From the NCBI GenBank assembly GCA_029168955.1, contig JAPDOI010000157.1:744001-808000 (forward strand): DNA of 64,000 nucleotides, written 5' to 3'. The position numbers were made by a program, and so were the translations under genes. The notes beneath the pieces are model-generated. The model saw nothing but the letters and a program-made list of their open reading frames with translations, did not search any database and had not been told where the DNA came from. Positions 11,136-22,875 of the stretch are shown here, in pieces. Within the stretch, counting starts at the first letter, position 1, and every line of letters begins with the position of its first letter. This stretch comes from Aplectana chamaeleonis. Taxonomy: Eukaryota > Nematoda > Chromadorea > Rhabditida > Cosmocercidae.

Positions 11136-12345
11136 AGCAAATATCATACGAACTATCGATCATGTAAAAGACTGGTCGGAGAAATGGGTATTGCCTCTAT
11201 CAGCTGCTAAAACAAAGATGTTTTTCGTTGGGAATGGCTCAGAAAACGCAATTTACAACTTAGATTCTGAAAATCTTGAAGTTGTTAAAGAGGTTAAGGA
11301 CCTTAGGTACATTATTAGTGACAAGCTGAGTTTCGATAATCGTTGCAAAAATCTGGTATTCAAAGAAACGGTCGGCTTTACAATATGTTCAAGGCTCTAC
11401 GTTCGAAAAGCCCGAAGACTTTGTTGAAAGCGTATAAAACTTATGTGAGGCCATTACTGGAATCTGGAACGACTGTCCTCTCACCGTACAAGAAAAAAGA
11501 TGTAGATTTAAAGGCAGTGGTCGCGATCAAATGTGCTTGTCGTCTTTTTCTCTCCAAATCCTTTCCTGGGTCTCGAGTAGTAGGACCTATAAGAAAAAAT
11601 CGCGAAAAAACCCCTGTTTTGGGCCAAATTTGAAACCTGAACTTTCTTGTCTTTTGATGGTGGACGAGCCCTCTCCACATCATCGGCATCGATGACCTCT
11701 TATATCAAGAACATCAGCTAGCTTGAAATTGAATGTCAATCAATGAACCTTCGAATTTATGTACACATCTAGTCAAAAACATTGACTGAAGTGATGCTTT
11801 CATTATTCAACTGTTTTTATTCGTTAAATTTGCATTTATTTCGTCCTCTGAATGTCGATGATTTTTGACTGCTCGGCATGAGACTGCGATCTGTTTCGTC
11901 ATCGCTGTGCACGTGTGCACGAACTAGCTTCTTTGGGCCCTAGAAACTCTAATTGTAGACCGTTTTTCACCGCGCTACCTTCATAGTTTTTCAGCTGTTT
12001 TTGATCTAAGCGGATTTTTGTAGTTTTTTCGATAACGTTTTTCATCGTGACCACTGCCTTTAAAGGAAAGAGTGCAGAACCACTTCACCCGTAAAACAGT
12101 TCTACGATGTTTCGGTCTATCGTATGAATCTTTGCCAGGAGACGAATGCTTTCCTTGCCTAGTCTGCTGAGCAGGCGAAAGAGAAATGATCTTATCATGG
12201 CTTTCAAGCTTCTTATCGGCAGAGTTTCAGTCAGTGCGTCCAAATTTTTTGCGATGGTCCCGTCCAGGACCAGAGTCTTATCACTAAATTCCTTTAAGTC
12301 CATGGCCAACGAATTAGCTTACGCAGAGGATTCTAGAGAATAAGC
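11136..12345 (+). pseudogene. LINE reverse transcriptase fragment, split by a TTAA element
   Basis: The C-terminal part of a LINE reverse transcriptase related to the copy at 57199-58744. In 11136-11507 translated pieces read TIDHVKDWSEKW, LPLSAAKTKMFFVG and VVKEVKDLRYIISDKLSF, matching the region after the catalytic YADD box. A frameshift near 11340 moves the frame to YNMFKALRSK and LKAYKTYVRPLLESG. The frame is then cut by element B (11512-12059) and resumes with ERVQNHF, further shifts, and RNDLIMAFKLL, ending at a stop about 12341. N-terminal RT, endonuclease and ORF1 are missing. Multiple frameshifts make it a dead copy. Confidence 0.8.
11512..12059 (-). mobile_element. TTAA element, subfamily B, copy 2, inserted in a LINE
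   Basis: 548 bp in reverse orientation to copy 1, with TTAA at 11508-11511 and 12060-12063. Ends are AGGCAGTGGTCGCGATC and ATCGTGACCACTGCCT. LINE coding sequence flanks it on both sides (KKKDV before, ERVQNHF after), which shows directly that the element transposed into a pre-existing LINE. Confidence 0.9.
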
Positions 12346-12517
12346 GTACTTCAATTTTTTCTTTGTATGTTCATAAACATTGTCTCCTTTTAGATGTCTC
12401 TTTTCATGCATTTTTAAACTCTTCTCATTAGGTTTGTGTAACGTCTTTGTGAAATATGTACAGTAAAAACACGAGGATCTTAACAGGTCCGCGTCCATCA
12501 ATAAATAAATAAATAAT
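12346..12517 (+). mobile_element. LINE 3' UTR and (AATA)n tail
   Basis: Follows the stop of the split LINE fragment and ends in ATCAATAAATAAATAAATAA at about 12497-12517. A similar tetranucleotide tail (59798-59860) follows the other LINE. Short tandem tails of this kind are usual for non-LTR elements of the CR1/jockey type. Confidence 0.6.
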
Positions 12518-14395
12518 GGTGTTCTTGTGCGCGCTCATACTTTTTAACAACCCTGTATTTGCCGTCTGAATCCTCATTAGAGCTCGCCCGATGAGCTGGT
12601 GGAACGAAAGGTCCAGGAAATATGTTGAAAACTATTATGAAACACTCCAATAACAAGAAGCACTGCGGGAGGGCCTTCTGAAGATGTTAATTAACACGAA
12701 ACGTGCAGCGCGCTGCCAACGACTTGGAAGCAGGCTCCGTCCGAATGATTAGAATGACTCACGAGCTAAAACAAGGGCAGAATCGCCAACTGCGCATATT
12801 TCATTGACCAGAATTAACTATTTCTTTAAACAAAGGGAACAGTAAAAAGACACGTCAGCGGAAAGGAAAAGCGAAATATGACATTACCTTGAACTTGTGG
12901 TTGTCTTCCCAAATTAGAACACGAGTTGCATCTTTATCTAAACAGGAATTTCTTAGTTGTCGAAGTACAGTTCGGAGGTTAACTGGATGTTTGAAGGGTT
13001 TGATTAAACTCTGTGCAGAAACCCACTTCGCAATAGGCAGAATCAACTGTAGGGCACCATAGTGCTTCTCCAAGACTAGCCTGAAAACCGGAAATGCAGC
13101 CAGCACTCTAACAGAAGAAAAGGAAATAGAAGCGTACATGCGTGGAATTCATCTTGAGTACATCGGTTGAACAATGAACGTCGATGTTCATGCGCCTCAA
13201 CTTCTCTTTGTTAGGGATCGCCAAAATCTGTAGAGACATTTCACAGGTTCAATCCCAAAAGAATAACGAAGCAGAGATTGAGACGGCTTATCAGTCTAAA
13301 GGAAAAGACGAAAACGACAAAAAAAGAGAAATTGGGGCCAACCTCAATTTGTGACGCTGACGTACATATTTGACTGTTCCACACCAATATTAGCAATATA
13401 TGGTGTGCTTCGCTCAAAAACAAGGATAATGAAAAAGAACATGAATGTGAGCTGGGGTTTATCCGTTTGCAGGTATTCGAAGAATTCGAGAAAGGGGTGG
13501 TGGCGGGACCGAATTTTTCGACCATCCAGACCTGGGATTCTCATCGAATTTATTTTTATGTGAGTGTGAAGCGGCGTCTGATTTTCTCAGGGTGGCTGGA
13601 ACCCATGATGGCAAGACTTTGCAAAAACTATCTTTGATCCTCTCCCGCTTCACTTTCGGAGTCTGTTCTCATCTGCGTTCGGAAGTCTGGCACCGTGGCG
13701 CAAGTATCGCAGAAGCTCAAACACCCAGGAATTTTGTCGCGAGGATACCACAAATTTGGCTTGAATGGCGCAGTTGTTTGATCGCCACCCACTACAGAGC
13801 AGTTTCTTCATGCTATAGTAACGCACCCATGGCAGAGAACAGCATTCTCCTTAACGCAGACCTAGCGTAATGCTCGGGATTTCCAGCCTTCAAACAGAAA
13901 AAATCTAGGCAGTTTCAAGAAATGTCGACAGGCCTGCTTTCCGTGCCCGGTTACAATGCAATACACTAAACAACTAAAACATAAATTGATAGAAGAGATT
14001 TCAATGAAGAAGAAACGGTGAGAAATTTATGCAACGCGAAGAGTTGAATTAGGCTCAGCTCTGACAACCGTGAGGGGAAAGTCGAGGCATTTTCAACTCT
14101 CGTTAACTTCTTTCGGAATGAGAACTTGCTGCTAGAACGTTTTCTTTACTAACTGCGTGATTTAGGCACCTTGCCAATCTTGCGTACAACGCCGCTGGAG
14201 GCGCCGCCGTGATGTGTTCATAGTAGGCGGTACACCTTTATTTCGATTATTTTGAACAATTCGAATGATCAAATTCCAAAAATTCGCCTGCTTATCAGAA
14301 TGTATTTAGACTGACTTTAGTTTGACTTTGATGGGAAAGGTGCCTTTATAATCGATGAGAGAGTACAATTCTATTCCTCAATGAGGAGAATTTAA
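12518..14395. other. No supported gene
   Basis: Nearly 1.9 kb without a recognised repeat or coding signature. Overlapping ORFs of up to about 94 aa occur on both strands at 13241-13870, but none has a domain or convincing codon pattern. Confidence 0.5.
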
Positions 14396-14881
14396 AGGCA
14401 GTGTTCACGATGAAAAATGTGTTTCAGTTTCCACTAGGAATGGGTAGTGGAGGGGCACACTGTAACTTTGTCGTCGAAAGAACGCATGAAAATGAGCCTG
14501 GAAAAGCTCTAAAAGAGCCCGAAGTTGCCACTTCGAGCGCAAGGCAATCCCCAAAAGCGCAACACACGCCCACCGACGTGAACAAATGAATGCTCGAGAC
14601 CGTGAGATGAGCGATGGTTTCCGATCAATAGCCCCGTTTTTCCATTCTTTGTCAACTTCTCTCTCTACTCAGTTCAGCTCGCATAGATCGGCTGCAAAAG
14701 ACGGAAGTTACAAGCCTCGGACAACTCGTCCACCATGTTTCCTTAGCTCAATTTTTGAGGGACCATAACTCCGTTCCCTGAAGGTCTTGTGCGATTTCAG
14801 AGACATCATTGGAATCAGCATGGGGCCGTTTTCAAGATAGGCGGGGAAACAGAAAAATGATTTCTATCGTGAACACTGCCT
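14396..14881 (+). mobile_element. TTAA element, subfamily A, copy 1
   Basis: 486 bp, TTAA at 14392-14395 and 14882-14885. Ends AGGCAGTGTTCACGATGAAAA and ATCGTGAACACTGCCT. Copy 2 at 29940-30425 is also 486 bp. Internal landmarks are GGGTAGTGGAGGGGCAC, GAAAGAACGCATGAAAA, and near the right end GGAATCAGCATGGGGCCGTT. Small ORFs inside are repeat-borne. Confidence 0.9.
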
Positions 14882-15170
14882 TTAAGTAACAGTTATTTGA
14901 AATTGACTGAAATTTTCGAAAAATTCATATCCGCAGTTTCATAAGTTGACAAATTTCTAGTCTTTCAAATCATGAAAATACTATTCTTAGCGGAACCGGG
15001 TGCAGTTCAAACACACTATAATAAATAGGCGAAAATTCAATTTATTCCGTGATTGGAATTATGCGAGCGGAGATACAGTAGCGGCCTATTTCAATTGACC
15101 TTTAGTGTTGTGCATAGGCACTGTAGGCCATATAGGGTTATAGCGCTAACTTTGCCTTACACATACTTAA

Positions 15171-15568
15171 AGGCAAGGTCCGGTCAAATTTTGACACTAC
15201 CGAAATTTGGGTTAAATAGGTTGAACTGGCCTAGCTGAACATCGTTTGAACATTTCACGAACTCTAAGTCCTTAGTTCTGGAGAAAACAGCCTCAAAGTA
15301 AGGGGTTACGGTATTCACAGCATGATAATCATGGCTGGAATAACCGCTAATTACACAGCACTTTTGAAGAATGCGTGGACAACCGCTAAAATATGGACGA
15401 TGGCCACACTTTTCTGACTTTTCTGGATCATCGGCTAACGGAAATGGCTGGAATAACTTGAAGAAGACCGGTTTTTACGCAGATTTCGCATGCTCCTTGG
15501 GACTACCTGTAGCAAGAGCACCGATTTAGCGTGAAATCCCAAAATCGAAATTCTGCTCGGACCCTGCC
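15171..15568 (+). mobile_element. TTAA element, subfamily F, copy 1
   Basis: 398 bp, TTAA at 15167-15170 and 15569-15572, the latter shared with the next element. Ends AGGCAAGGTCCGGTCAAATT and CTCGGACCCTGCCT. A second, interrupted copy spans 33421-35800 in reverse. Confidence 0.85.
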
Positions 15569-15572
15569 TTTA

Positions 15573-16034
15573 AAGGCAGCATACACGCTAGTAAACGTGA
15601 TTGAGATAACTACGGAAATAGAATTGTATGGCTCAGAACACAACGCCTACGCATTTGGAAGCGTCAAAAACGACCCACAATGCCGTTACAGGAGTAGCAG
15701 GTTTGACCCGGCCCGTATTTTCACTCCCCCTGCATTTGCGCTTTTCCTGCAACGCAAGGTTGCTGGGTCATCTTCACCGTCGGTACTGTTGGTGGATTGC
15801 CTAAGAAGTGAACCACACACGTCACTGACGGCGAAGATGGCCCAGCAACCCTGCGTTGGAAGAAAATGGCAAATACAGGGGGCGTGAAATTACGGGCGGG
15901 GCCAAACTCGCAACTCCTGTAACGGCATTGTGGGCCGTTTTTGAAGCTTTAAAATGCGTAGGCGTTCTGTTCTGAGCAATACCATTCTATTCCCGTAGTC
16001 ACCTCAATCAAGTTTACGAGCGTGTATGCTGCCT
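15573..16034 (+). mobile_element. TTAA element, subfamily D, copy 2
   Basis: 462 bp, TTAA at 15569-15572 and 16035-16038, both shared with neighbours. Ends AGGCAGCATACACGCTAG and its mirror GTGTATGCTGCCT. Same long internal palindrome as copy 1 (3404-3864). Confidence 0.85.
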
Positions 16035-16038
16035 TTAA

Positions 16039-16659
16039 TGGCAGGAGTTACGATAAAGACGGTTGTTGGGTTATTCTCATGAAAACGTACTGTGCTTCTC
16101 TGGGCCAAATTCCGGTCCGCAATTGCGTCTCGACACGATTTGCGGCCGCCCGCTTTCGAGTGGGAAGAGTTTCCAGCGCCGCAGCTGCCGATCTGTTGAC
16201 TCTAGGTGGGTTTTATGAACTTGAAACTAAACAAAATTGGAGAAAACTGTCTAAAAAACCACATTGAGTCGGCTTATGCGCTGGAAACTCGACTGACTCG
16301 AGCGCGTGCGACCGCAAAGCGTGTCGATGCGCAATTGCGGACCGGAATTTGGTCCAGAGAAGCACAGTACATAGGCCATCGCAAAAGTAAAAACAAGTAA
16401 AAGTCGGAGAAAAAACCGACAGGAACAAGCTAGAACAGCAAATTATGTACTCGGCGTCCACCCGCTCCCAAATAACGAGATTTCATGAATGCTTGTTTTG
16501 CCGTCTTTAATGTTGTTCTTTAAGTACAATACCGCTCGTAGGATTCGGCCAGCAAACGTGCGAGGACGCGTTTTAGCGTATTACGCGTCTTTTTTGCTAA
16601 CTTCCCTCAAATTAAAATGTCTTCCAGAACAACGACCGCCTTTATCGCGATCCCTGCCT
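16039..16659 (+). mobile_element. TTAA element, subfamily J
   Basis: Begins TGGCAGGAGTTACGATAAAG after the shared TTAA (16035-16038) and ends CTTTATCGCGATCCCTGCCT before TTAG. The ends pair with a few mismatches. It contains the TA-flanked K element (16090-16367). It is the third link in a chain F-D-J. Confidence 0.6.
16090..16367. mobile_element. TA-flanked palindromic element, family K, copy 2
   Basis: 278 bp between TA at 16088-16089 and 16368-16369. Ends CTGTGCTTCTCTGGGCC and GGTCCAGAGAAGCACAG. Same length and internal sequence (GAGAAAACTG, GCGCTGGAAACTCGA) as 4016-4293. Confidence 0.85.
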
Positions 16660-16663
16660 TTAG

Positions 16664-17483
16664 CTCTGCTCTGAGTGTCTAGTTTCCTCGGAATGTTCAA
16701 CTCATCAATATTCAAAACGAAATTAATTTACAGGTTCATGATAACTGATCCGAATCGAAGCTATTTTTTTTCAGAACGTTGTCGTGAAAATGTAAACCCG
16801 TAAAAAAACTTTACTGCAAAACTGGCACACGGGGTTTCGATTCGCGCTGGCGATCTACCGTCGCAGCTCCGTCCATCCACAAGACTAAATTAATCACGTG
16901 GACTCTATGTCGCAGGCGACATACATTCCCCAAGATATTTAACATGTAATATGTTTTCCGTTCCTGAAATCATGATAACTGTAGTATAAGAGACGAAGGC
17001 TGTTCACTTGTAACATATCTCTGTCATGGTATGTTACACGTGAAGAATTTCTTACCAAGTAAATTACATGTATTAGTATAACATAGTGACATGATTCAAT
17101 TCTTTTCATCAATTCGGGGTTCATATTGAACACCTTTTTCGAACCCGCGTAGCATACGGCCCGCCGAATACCCTACGCCGGCCCCAAGTCCATTCGATTG
17201 ACTTTTGACCGGGTAGCCACTGGCCCTGGTTGAGTCGTAGATCCCCTACCCTTCATGATTTCTCATTGTCGTGGAGAGGATGAGTGGGACCGAACCACAA
17301 TATTTTTCGAGCAGGCTCGCCTCGTTGCCTCAGCAATCTTTTTTCAATGACCTTTTTTATTGCAAAGCATTATGGCAGGTTAACAGTCAGTCGAGTAGCT
17401 TACCCTGCCGTAATCCTTCCGATAGTGGACAACGGATTCGTGACCAACACCTCAGGGAGCTCTCCTGGCTTATTCTAAGCCAA
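16664..17483. other. No supported gene
   Basis: No recognised feature. There are several copies of ACATGTAATATG-like sequence and its inverse between 16940 and 17090, which may form a weak palindrome, but no element ends were found. Confidence 0.45.
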
Positions 17484-17950
17484 TGTTTCGTTTTTCTGCT
17501 TTTTTGCCTATCTTGAAAACGGTCCCATGCTGATTCCAATGATGTTTTTGGAATCGTACAACGTTCTAGAAACGGGGTTATGGTCTCTCAAAGATTGAGC
17601 TAGGGAAGCATGGTGGACGAGTTGTCCGAGGCTTGTAACTTCAGTCTTTTGCAGCCGATGTATGCGAGCTGACCTGAGTAAAGAGAGAAGTTGAGAAAGA
17701 AGGGAAGAACGGGGCTATTGATCGGAAACCATTGATCATCTCACAATCTCGAGCATTCATTTGTTCACGTCGGTGGGCGTGGAAAGTGCATCTGGGGTGT
17801 AATGAGCTGACGGATGTCCAACTTTGGGGCCGTAGGAGACCGTTCCGAGCTCATTTTTCTTAGTTTCTTCAACGTTAGGGTTGCGCTAGGCCCCGCAGCT
17901 GCCGATCTCCACCAAAAAATCAGACATGGTTTTTATCGTGGACACTGCCT
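17484..17950 (+). mobile_element. TTAA element, subfamily C, left-truncated copy
   Basis: Ends ATCGTGGACACTGCCT before TTAA at 17951-17954. Closely matches 61577-62015 through TGCATCTGGGGTGTAA, GCGCTAGGCCCCGCAGCTGC and GACATGGTTTTTATCG. The left AGGCAGTG terminus is not found; homology starts near TTTCGTTTTTCTG at about 17487. Confidence 0.7.
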
Positions 17951-18169
17951 TTAAGATTTTTCTGGAGTGCCGTATACCAGCTCGTATACGATCGGATATC
18001 CGATTCGGATAGTCGGAATCCGAATCACCCAAAACTAGATCAAGATCCGGGTGATTCCGAATCCGGTTCACCGAAAAACGCAAGTTTCGGATCGCTCCGA
18101 GTTTCGACTATCCGTCTAGCCCCTCTATCCAAATGCGTCGGATTATCCGGTATTGCTACTATTACGAAT

Positions 18170-18640
18170 CTATCCGTTTGAGTCGGATATCCGCGACATT
18201 TGGTTTTTGAGTCATACAAAAGCTGATTATCCAGAGCTTTTTGATTCGAATCCGACGTATACTACGCAGCCACTTGCTCTGCTGAAGCACGATGGCGATT
18301 GTGTTATGGTTTGGGGATGCTTCCACGGAGATGATGCTGGCCCTATTCATAATCCTGACCGAACAGATTCGAGAAAGCACTTCGGAGGTGGAGGACATGA
18401 TGCTCCAATGACTCGTCGGACTATGGGCGTAGCCGGCAATGGTCCAAGCACACGGATCCCAATATCCGGAAGCTGCTTCATAACTAGATCTCATTATGAC
18501 GTTATGACATGGCCAGGGCAATCACCTGGCTTCAGCACTGTGGGACATTATTTGGTGACCCTTGCTTGTCATATGAATGACAAAAATACCATCGATCATT
18601 TCCAGAAACTTGGAAGAACCTGACGGAGTGAAAATGAAAA
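18170..18640 (+). pseudogene. Tc1-like transposase remnant
   Basis: A 156-aa frame (18153-18623) contains GDCVMVWGCFHGDDAGPIH, the MVWGCF motif that surrounds the second catalytic block of Tc1-family transposases, and later VMTWPGQSPGFSTVGHYL, a decayed form of the usual W-P-QSPDLNPIE block in which the catalytic D is lost. The catalytic centre between them is scrambled (no recognisable QQDNDPKH), so this is not functional. No inverted ends were found. GGATATCCGATTCGG-type repeats lie directly upstream (17985-18160). Confidence 0.7.
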
Positions 18641-19637
18641 AAGGGGGAAGCAACTTCATCTGAATTGAAAACAATGATGTAGTTCCGTTCATTGAATATG
18701 CCTGTTATGCTTCATAGAGAATCATTGAGGTTATTCGGAGATGTCAATAAAAAAGCCAAAATATCATCCTGTTTTTCACCGCGAACTGACACCTATGTAT
18801 CTCTGAAAGAAACCAGCAAATCTTATAAGATGGTAAGAAACTAACCTGTGGAGCTGTTACTTAGAAGTCTTATGAGAGCTCGTGGTTCGCTGCATATTTT
18901 AGACGAGTTCAGCATAGAGCGTCCCTCGACCGTACTCTGAAAACGGGTCAGATCGGTACGTGCACTGATTCGAAGTCTTACCCTTAAAACGAAAAACAAC
19001 AAACGAGACATAAGCAAACCACAACAAATTGTTCTGCATACACAATTTACAAAAGCTTGGTATGCCTACCACAAGGCAGTATATAAAAAAGACAGCTACT
19101 CAATATTCGTAGGACAGATGACTCGTAGAAACCTCCGTAGCGTTTCCGCAGATATTACAGAATGCTCAGAAGGCATTATATGACGTGCGAGTGGAGAATA
19201 GCGACCAAACTTTACCGGGGAAAGCATTAAATTGATCTGCTCTTCTTTTCATAAAGTTCCTTCCCATGCAAGCTCTTTTTGATGTCCTGCGCATTAATCC
19301 ACATGAAAAGGCAAACATTATATGTACCTCCATAGATCAACTGCATTTATATTTGGAAATCCAAAGAATACCTCAAATCCACTAATGTCAAAGAATCATT
19401 AACTGTGTAGGTTATCTTAAAACAAAGGTAATTAAGCGAGTCTGTAATAATTGAGCACCCCACGTATTATTTTCAATTTTTTCCTCCGAACAAATAAGGC
19501 TCGATTAGAAAGAGTAGCCGTCATTTAAAAAACGAATTTCCGATGTCAACACATTGCTGCTTACTTTTGCGTGCCCAGTAAACGTTGTCTGCCCAGCAGA
19601 ATCGTAAAGGCGTTTGAGTGTGTATTGGGTATAGTTG
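18641..19637. other. No supported gene
   Basis: About 1 kb with no recognised repeat, RNA or coding signature. Confidence 0.5.
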
Positions 19638-19805
19638 TACACGAACAAAATTTTCGAAGGATTTTTCGAAACTTTTTTCGTTCGTTTCCGTTCGTTCGAA
19701 TTTTTTTCGAACGATTTTTTTTCAATTTTCGTTTGTTGGAATTTTTTTCGAACGAAAATTTTTAAATCTTTGTTCGTTCGAAATCCAATTTTTCGAAATT
19801 TTACA
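19638..19805. repeat. TTCGTTCG/CGAACGAA array 1
   Basis: Low-complexity tandem sequence made of TTCGTTCGAATTTTTTTCGAACGA-like units and introduced by TGTACACGAACAAAATTTTC. Closely related arrays lie at 39958-40200 and 47856-48085, each entered by the same TTGTACACGA motif. The unit is palindromic. Confidence 0.8.
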
Positions 19806-20259
19806 ATATAGTATTGGGCATAAACAGTAACCTTCTGATAGTGCTCTCTGTGAAAATCTCCGCTGGAGTCGGTCAGTGCTAGAACCGGTTCAGTGAGCCT
19901 ACCATAAAGTTGCGCGACCGACTCTAAGTCGCATAAATGCTGCGCCTAACCTTGCGCAACGTTCGGTTGGGGTTTTAATGTGGTGTTCCAGAATAGCGAA
20001 GCAGTGTTAGTAGAAATAATACATACTGAAGGCTATGTTTATTTTGTACCATTCACCTAGAACGACCAACGGGGCAACATGTATAACCTGGTGTAAGCCT
20101 TGGGTTGGAGCGCGATTTGAATGACTATTGACTTTCTAACGAATTTTGGGATTGCTTACGAAAATATTTTTAATTTCGTTAGTCGTTAGTCGTAACGCCC
20201 AAAAGCCCGTTAGTCGCTAGTCGTAATTACGCACATCCCTGGTTGGTACTATACATAAG
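19806..20259. other. Possible small element with GTTAGTCG repeats
   Basis: Around 20140-20240 GTTAGTCGTTAGTCGTAAC is followed by ACGCACATCCCTGG. That ending resembles the hAT-like terminus TAACGCACACCCCTG at 45432-45446, so this may be one end of a related element. The other end was not located. Confidence 0.4.
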
Positions 20260-20530
20260 GTGCGTCCGAATGAGAATGGCGGCCCATGCGGCCGGCGTGC
20301 TTGGCAGGCGGCCGTCGCGCTCGCCGCCCTCGGCCGTACATGCGAAAAGTTCCCACCGCCATCGACTCCGAACGGGGCCGGCACCGGCTGGCACCAAGCA
20401 CTGCGCCGATCAATCAGTGGGAGAGGGGACGGCCGCCGTTGAAATCCAACACTCGTCCGAGGGCGACACATGCGACGGCCGCCTGCCAAGCACGCCGACC
20501 GCGTGGGTTGCCATTTTCATTCGGGCACAC
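20260..20530. repeat. GC-rich inverted repeat, ~59-bp arms
   Basis: Arms 20260-20318 and 20472-20530 pair through CGAATGAGAATGG and CGGCGTGCTTGGCAGGCGGCCGTCGC with several mismatches. The spacer is 153 bp and GC-rich. The overlapping 60-100-aa ORFs on both strands are by-products of the palindrome. Confidence 0.75.
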
Positions 20531-20549
20531 TTTAGTTGGGCCATTTGAA

Positions 20550-20720
20550 TAGACTCCAATGGAGTTATTCGAATAATTGCCATTCGAATGCCTATTCAAG
20601 TCCGGAATTTATAAAATCGCACCAATCGAATAATATTCGAAATTCGGACTTCAAAAAAGGGGGTCACTTGAACCTATTCGATATTCGAAGCCTATTCGAA
20701 TGAACATTCAAATAGTAATA
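20550..20720. repeat. ATTCGAA minisatellite 1
   Basis: Degenerate units of the type ATTCGAATCTATTCGAAATTCGGACTTCAAAAAAGGGG. Related sequence is at 29795-29939, 30426-30510 and 46735-46800. Confidence 0.7.
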
Positions 20721-20961
20721 ATTTCGAAAAGTTTCGAATACATCTGTCTCGCCGTCATTATTTACGGTGTACGGTAGATAACCGTGCGCTCCATTTGGCA
20801 AGTACGACCATTTCAAACGATTTCGAAATCATTTGGCGCCTCGTCGCGTGCACCACAATTCAAAATTCTTCGGCGTCTCTCCCGGTTGCGCGGTGTTCGT
20901 TTCCGAAAATCTCTGATTATTCGTATACATGATATTTATCATTCAAGACAGAGGAGGATGT

Positions 20962-21523
20962 TACAATACCCGCACTAATTTTCTCAAAAAAGCCGCAAAA
21001 GTCGCGAAATCGCGACTTTTGCGACTTTTCGTCATAACTCCGCCCAAAATGCTCCATTTGAGCAATGAAGGACATATTTCGAATCAGCATCGAGAGCTCT
21101 TTCTTTTGAGCTCTCGCATGTCTTATGGCCAAACAAACCATATAGGGCTAACACAATCAATCGAGTTGACGAAAGGGAAATTCAAGTTTTTCTGGTTATT
21201 TGACGTAATTCCACGTCCACCTCAACAGTGTTAACTTGATAGACAACAGTTTAATAAACTGCCTGCTGCCGACCGACTTTTTCTGCAAAATCTCGGTTTT
21301 TTGACTTTCTAAACCCGATTATGTCACCATTTCTACAGCTACACGCCTCCTCTTGCTTAGATTTACAGAGTGTAGCGATTTTTTCATCAACTGTGTCGGA
21401 GTCCACCCATGGTGGAGAACTTGGAGAAAAATTAGGACGTGAAAAGTGGTACGCAGCGACGTCAAGTGAGCGATCTAACTGCAGCCCTTCCAAGAAGGCC
21501 CGTACTCCCTCGCAGGGGCTGGT
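20962..21523 (+). repeat. Dispersed repeat G, copy 1
   Basis: From TACAATACCCGCACTAA to AGGGGCTGGT, matched in inverted orientation at 28972-29543. Near the left end is the palindrome AAAGTCGCGAAATCGCGACTTT. On the minus strand an 80-aa frame (21251-21493) reads through SRPNFSPSSPPWVDSDT and KIATLCKSKQEEACSCRNGD; the second copy keeps the same peptides apart from two stops. No target duplication or terminal repeat was identified. Confidence 0.75.
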
Positions 21524-21569
21524 TTCACTCGGGTGACGATAGGAGCGGGGGTTGAAACAGTAAAAAGAG

Positions 21570-22851
21570 AGCTACAGACAGGCTGAAAAGAAAGTCACTC
21601 CAAAGGGCTACTTACTAAATATCAACGTCTGGAACTCAATGTAGAGAATTGAACGTTACGGATGGTCCCCAGATCATCGGCTCATTCCTGCCGCAGCGTT
21701 GAATCACAACGCGGCGCGGTCGACGCCATGCGATGCTATACCGGGCGGTAAGTTATTCATAGGCACCCATGACTCACGTAGTTGGAATCTGCCAGGCTTT
21801 CGAAGAATTATCTTTAAAATTTTTCTACATGCATGGCGACAAATGACATAGATTACTGAAACATCGCACAAAGTCCGTTTAAACATCAAGATTGAGGCGC
21901 GCCTAGCTCCATGTATACGCGAAGCGTCCGCTCGCGGCTTGCTCAAACTTCTACGTCCAAGTCTTTTTTATCATGGTTCTCATCTTCAGTGTATTCGCAC
22001 TGCTAAGTCACGTACTGTCGTTCTCGTGGTCAGATTCCTGTCCGCATTTGCGTACTACGGCTGATTCATCATGCGACATGTGATAATCGTGCCGGGACCA
22101 CTTGGGTCCCGGTACGATTCACCTTTTTCGTAGCACGATTATCACGTGTCGCATTGTGCAACCGCGGTGGTCCGCGATTGCGGACCGGAATTTGGCTCCG
22201 AGAGCGATAGTAATTCAAATCTATCACAAATCTGCCGACATCAGGACTGCGCCACACGCGGCTTGTCGCATACACGACGCTACCGCTCGCACGGACTCTT
22301 CGGTCCATAAAAACCTTTTTTTATTTTTTTCGTATTCAGGCCTTGACCCATTGTTCATTCTAATCGCCGCGCTGCAGCGCAACGCAATGCGGCCGAATTT
22401 ATGCAAAAACGCTTTGCACGGTCAATCTTCTTCGTTGCGTTTCGGAATTGCTACGTCTTTTAATTCGAATTTTCCACGCATCTCTTAATATCAAATCTGC
22501 GGCGCACGTGACGCGACCGCTCGTTCGGAGTCGCGTGGATGACTACTGGTGTAATCACTTATTTATTCGAACAAACAACAAAACCGTGAATGGTGGAAGT
22601 ACGTTCTTGAACAAGTTCTCATCAAAATCAAACACGTCTTCACTACTATGCTCATGAATGCCTATGAATAACTTACCGCGTGGTATAGCATCGCATGGCT
22701 TCGACCGCGCCGCGTCGTGATTCAACGGTAGGAATGAGCCGATGATCTGGAGAACATCCGTAAAGTTCAACTCACTACATTGAATTCGAGAAGTTGATAA
22801 TTAGTAAGTAGCCCCTTGGAGTGACTTTCTTTTCAACCTGCCTGTAGTCGC
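21570..22851. mobile_element. Foldback element with ~210-bp arms
   Basis: Left arm about 21570-21775 and right arm about 22640-22851 are inverted copies with scattered mismatches and a small indel. Shared landmarks are TGAAAAGAAAGTCACTCCAA, GATCATCGGCTCATTCCT and CCATGCGATGCTATACC. The ~870-bp interior holds the K element copy (22015-22210). No TSD or transposase was recognised. Confidence 0.8.
22015..22210. mobile_element. TA-flanked palindromic element, family K, diverged copy
   Basis: 196 bp between TA dinucleotides (22013-22014 and 22211-22212). Ends CTGTCGTTCTCGTGG and CTCCGAGAGCGATAG. Contains GGACCGGAATTTGG as in the 278-bp copies. The middle (22070-22156) is a hairpin in which GCGACATGTGATAATCGTGC pairs with a downstream copy at one mismatch, around GGGACCACTTGGGTCCC. 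Confidence 0.65.
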
Positions 22852-22875
22852 TGGTGAGCTAGGGACTATCCATTT

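Noticed and set aside
20243..20552. GC-rich ORFs of 88-101 aa on both strands
   Set aside because: They lie on the arms and loop of an inverted repeat; similar peptides on opposite strands arise from the palindrome.
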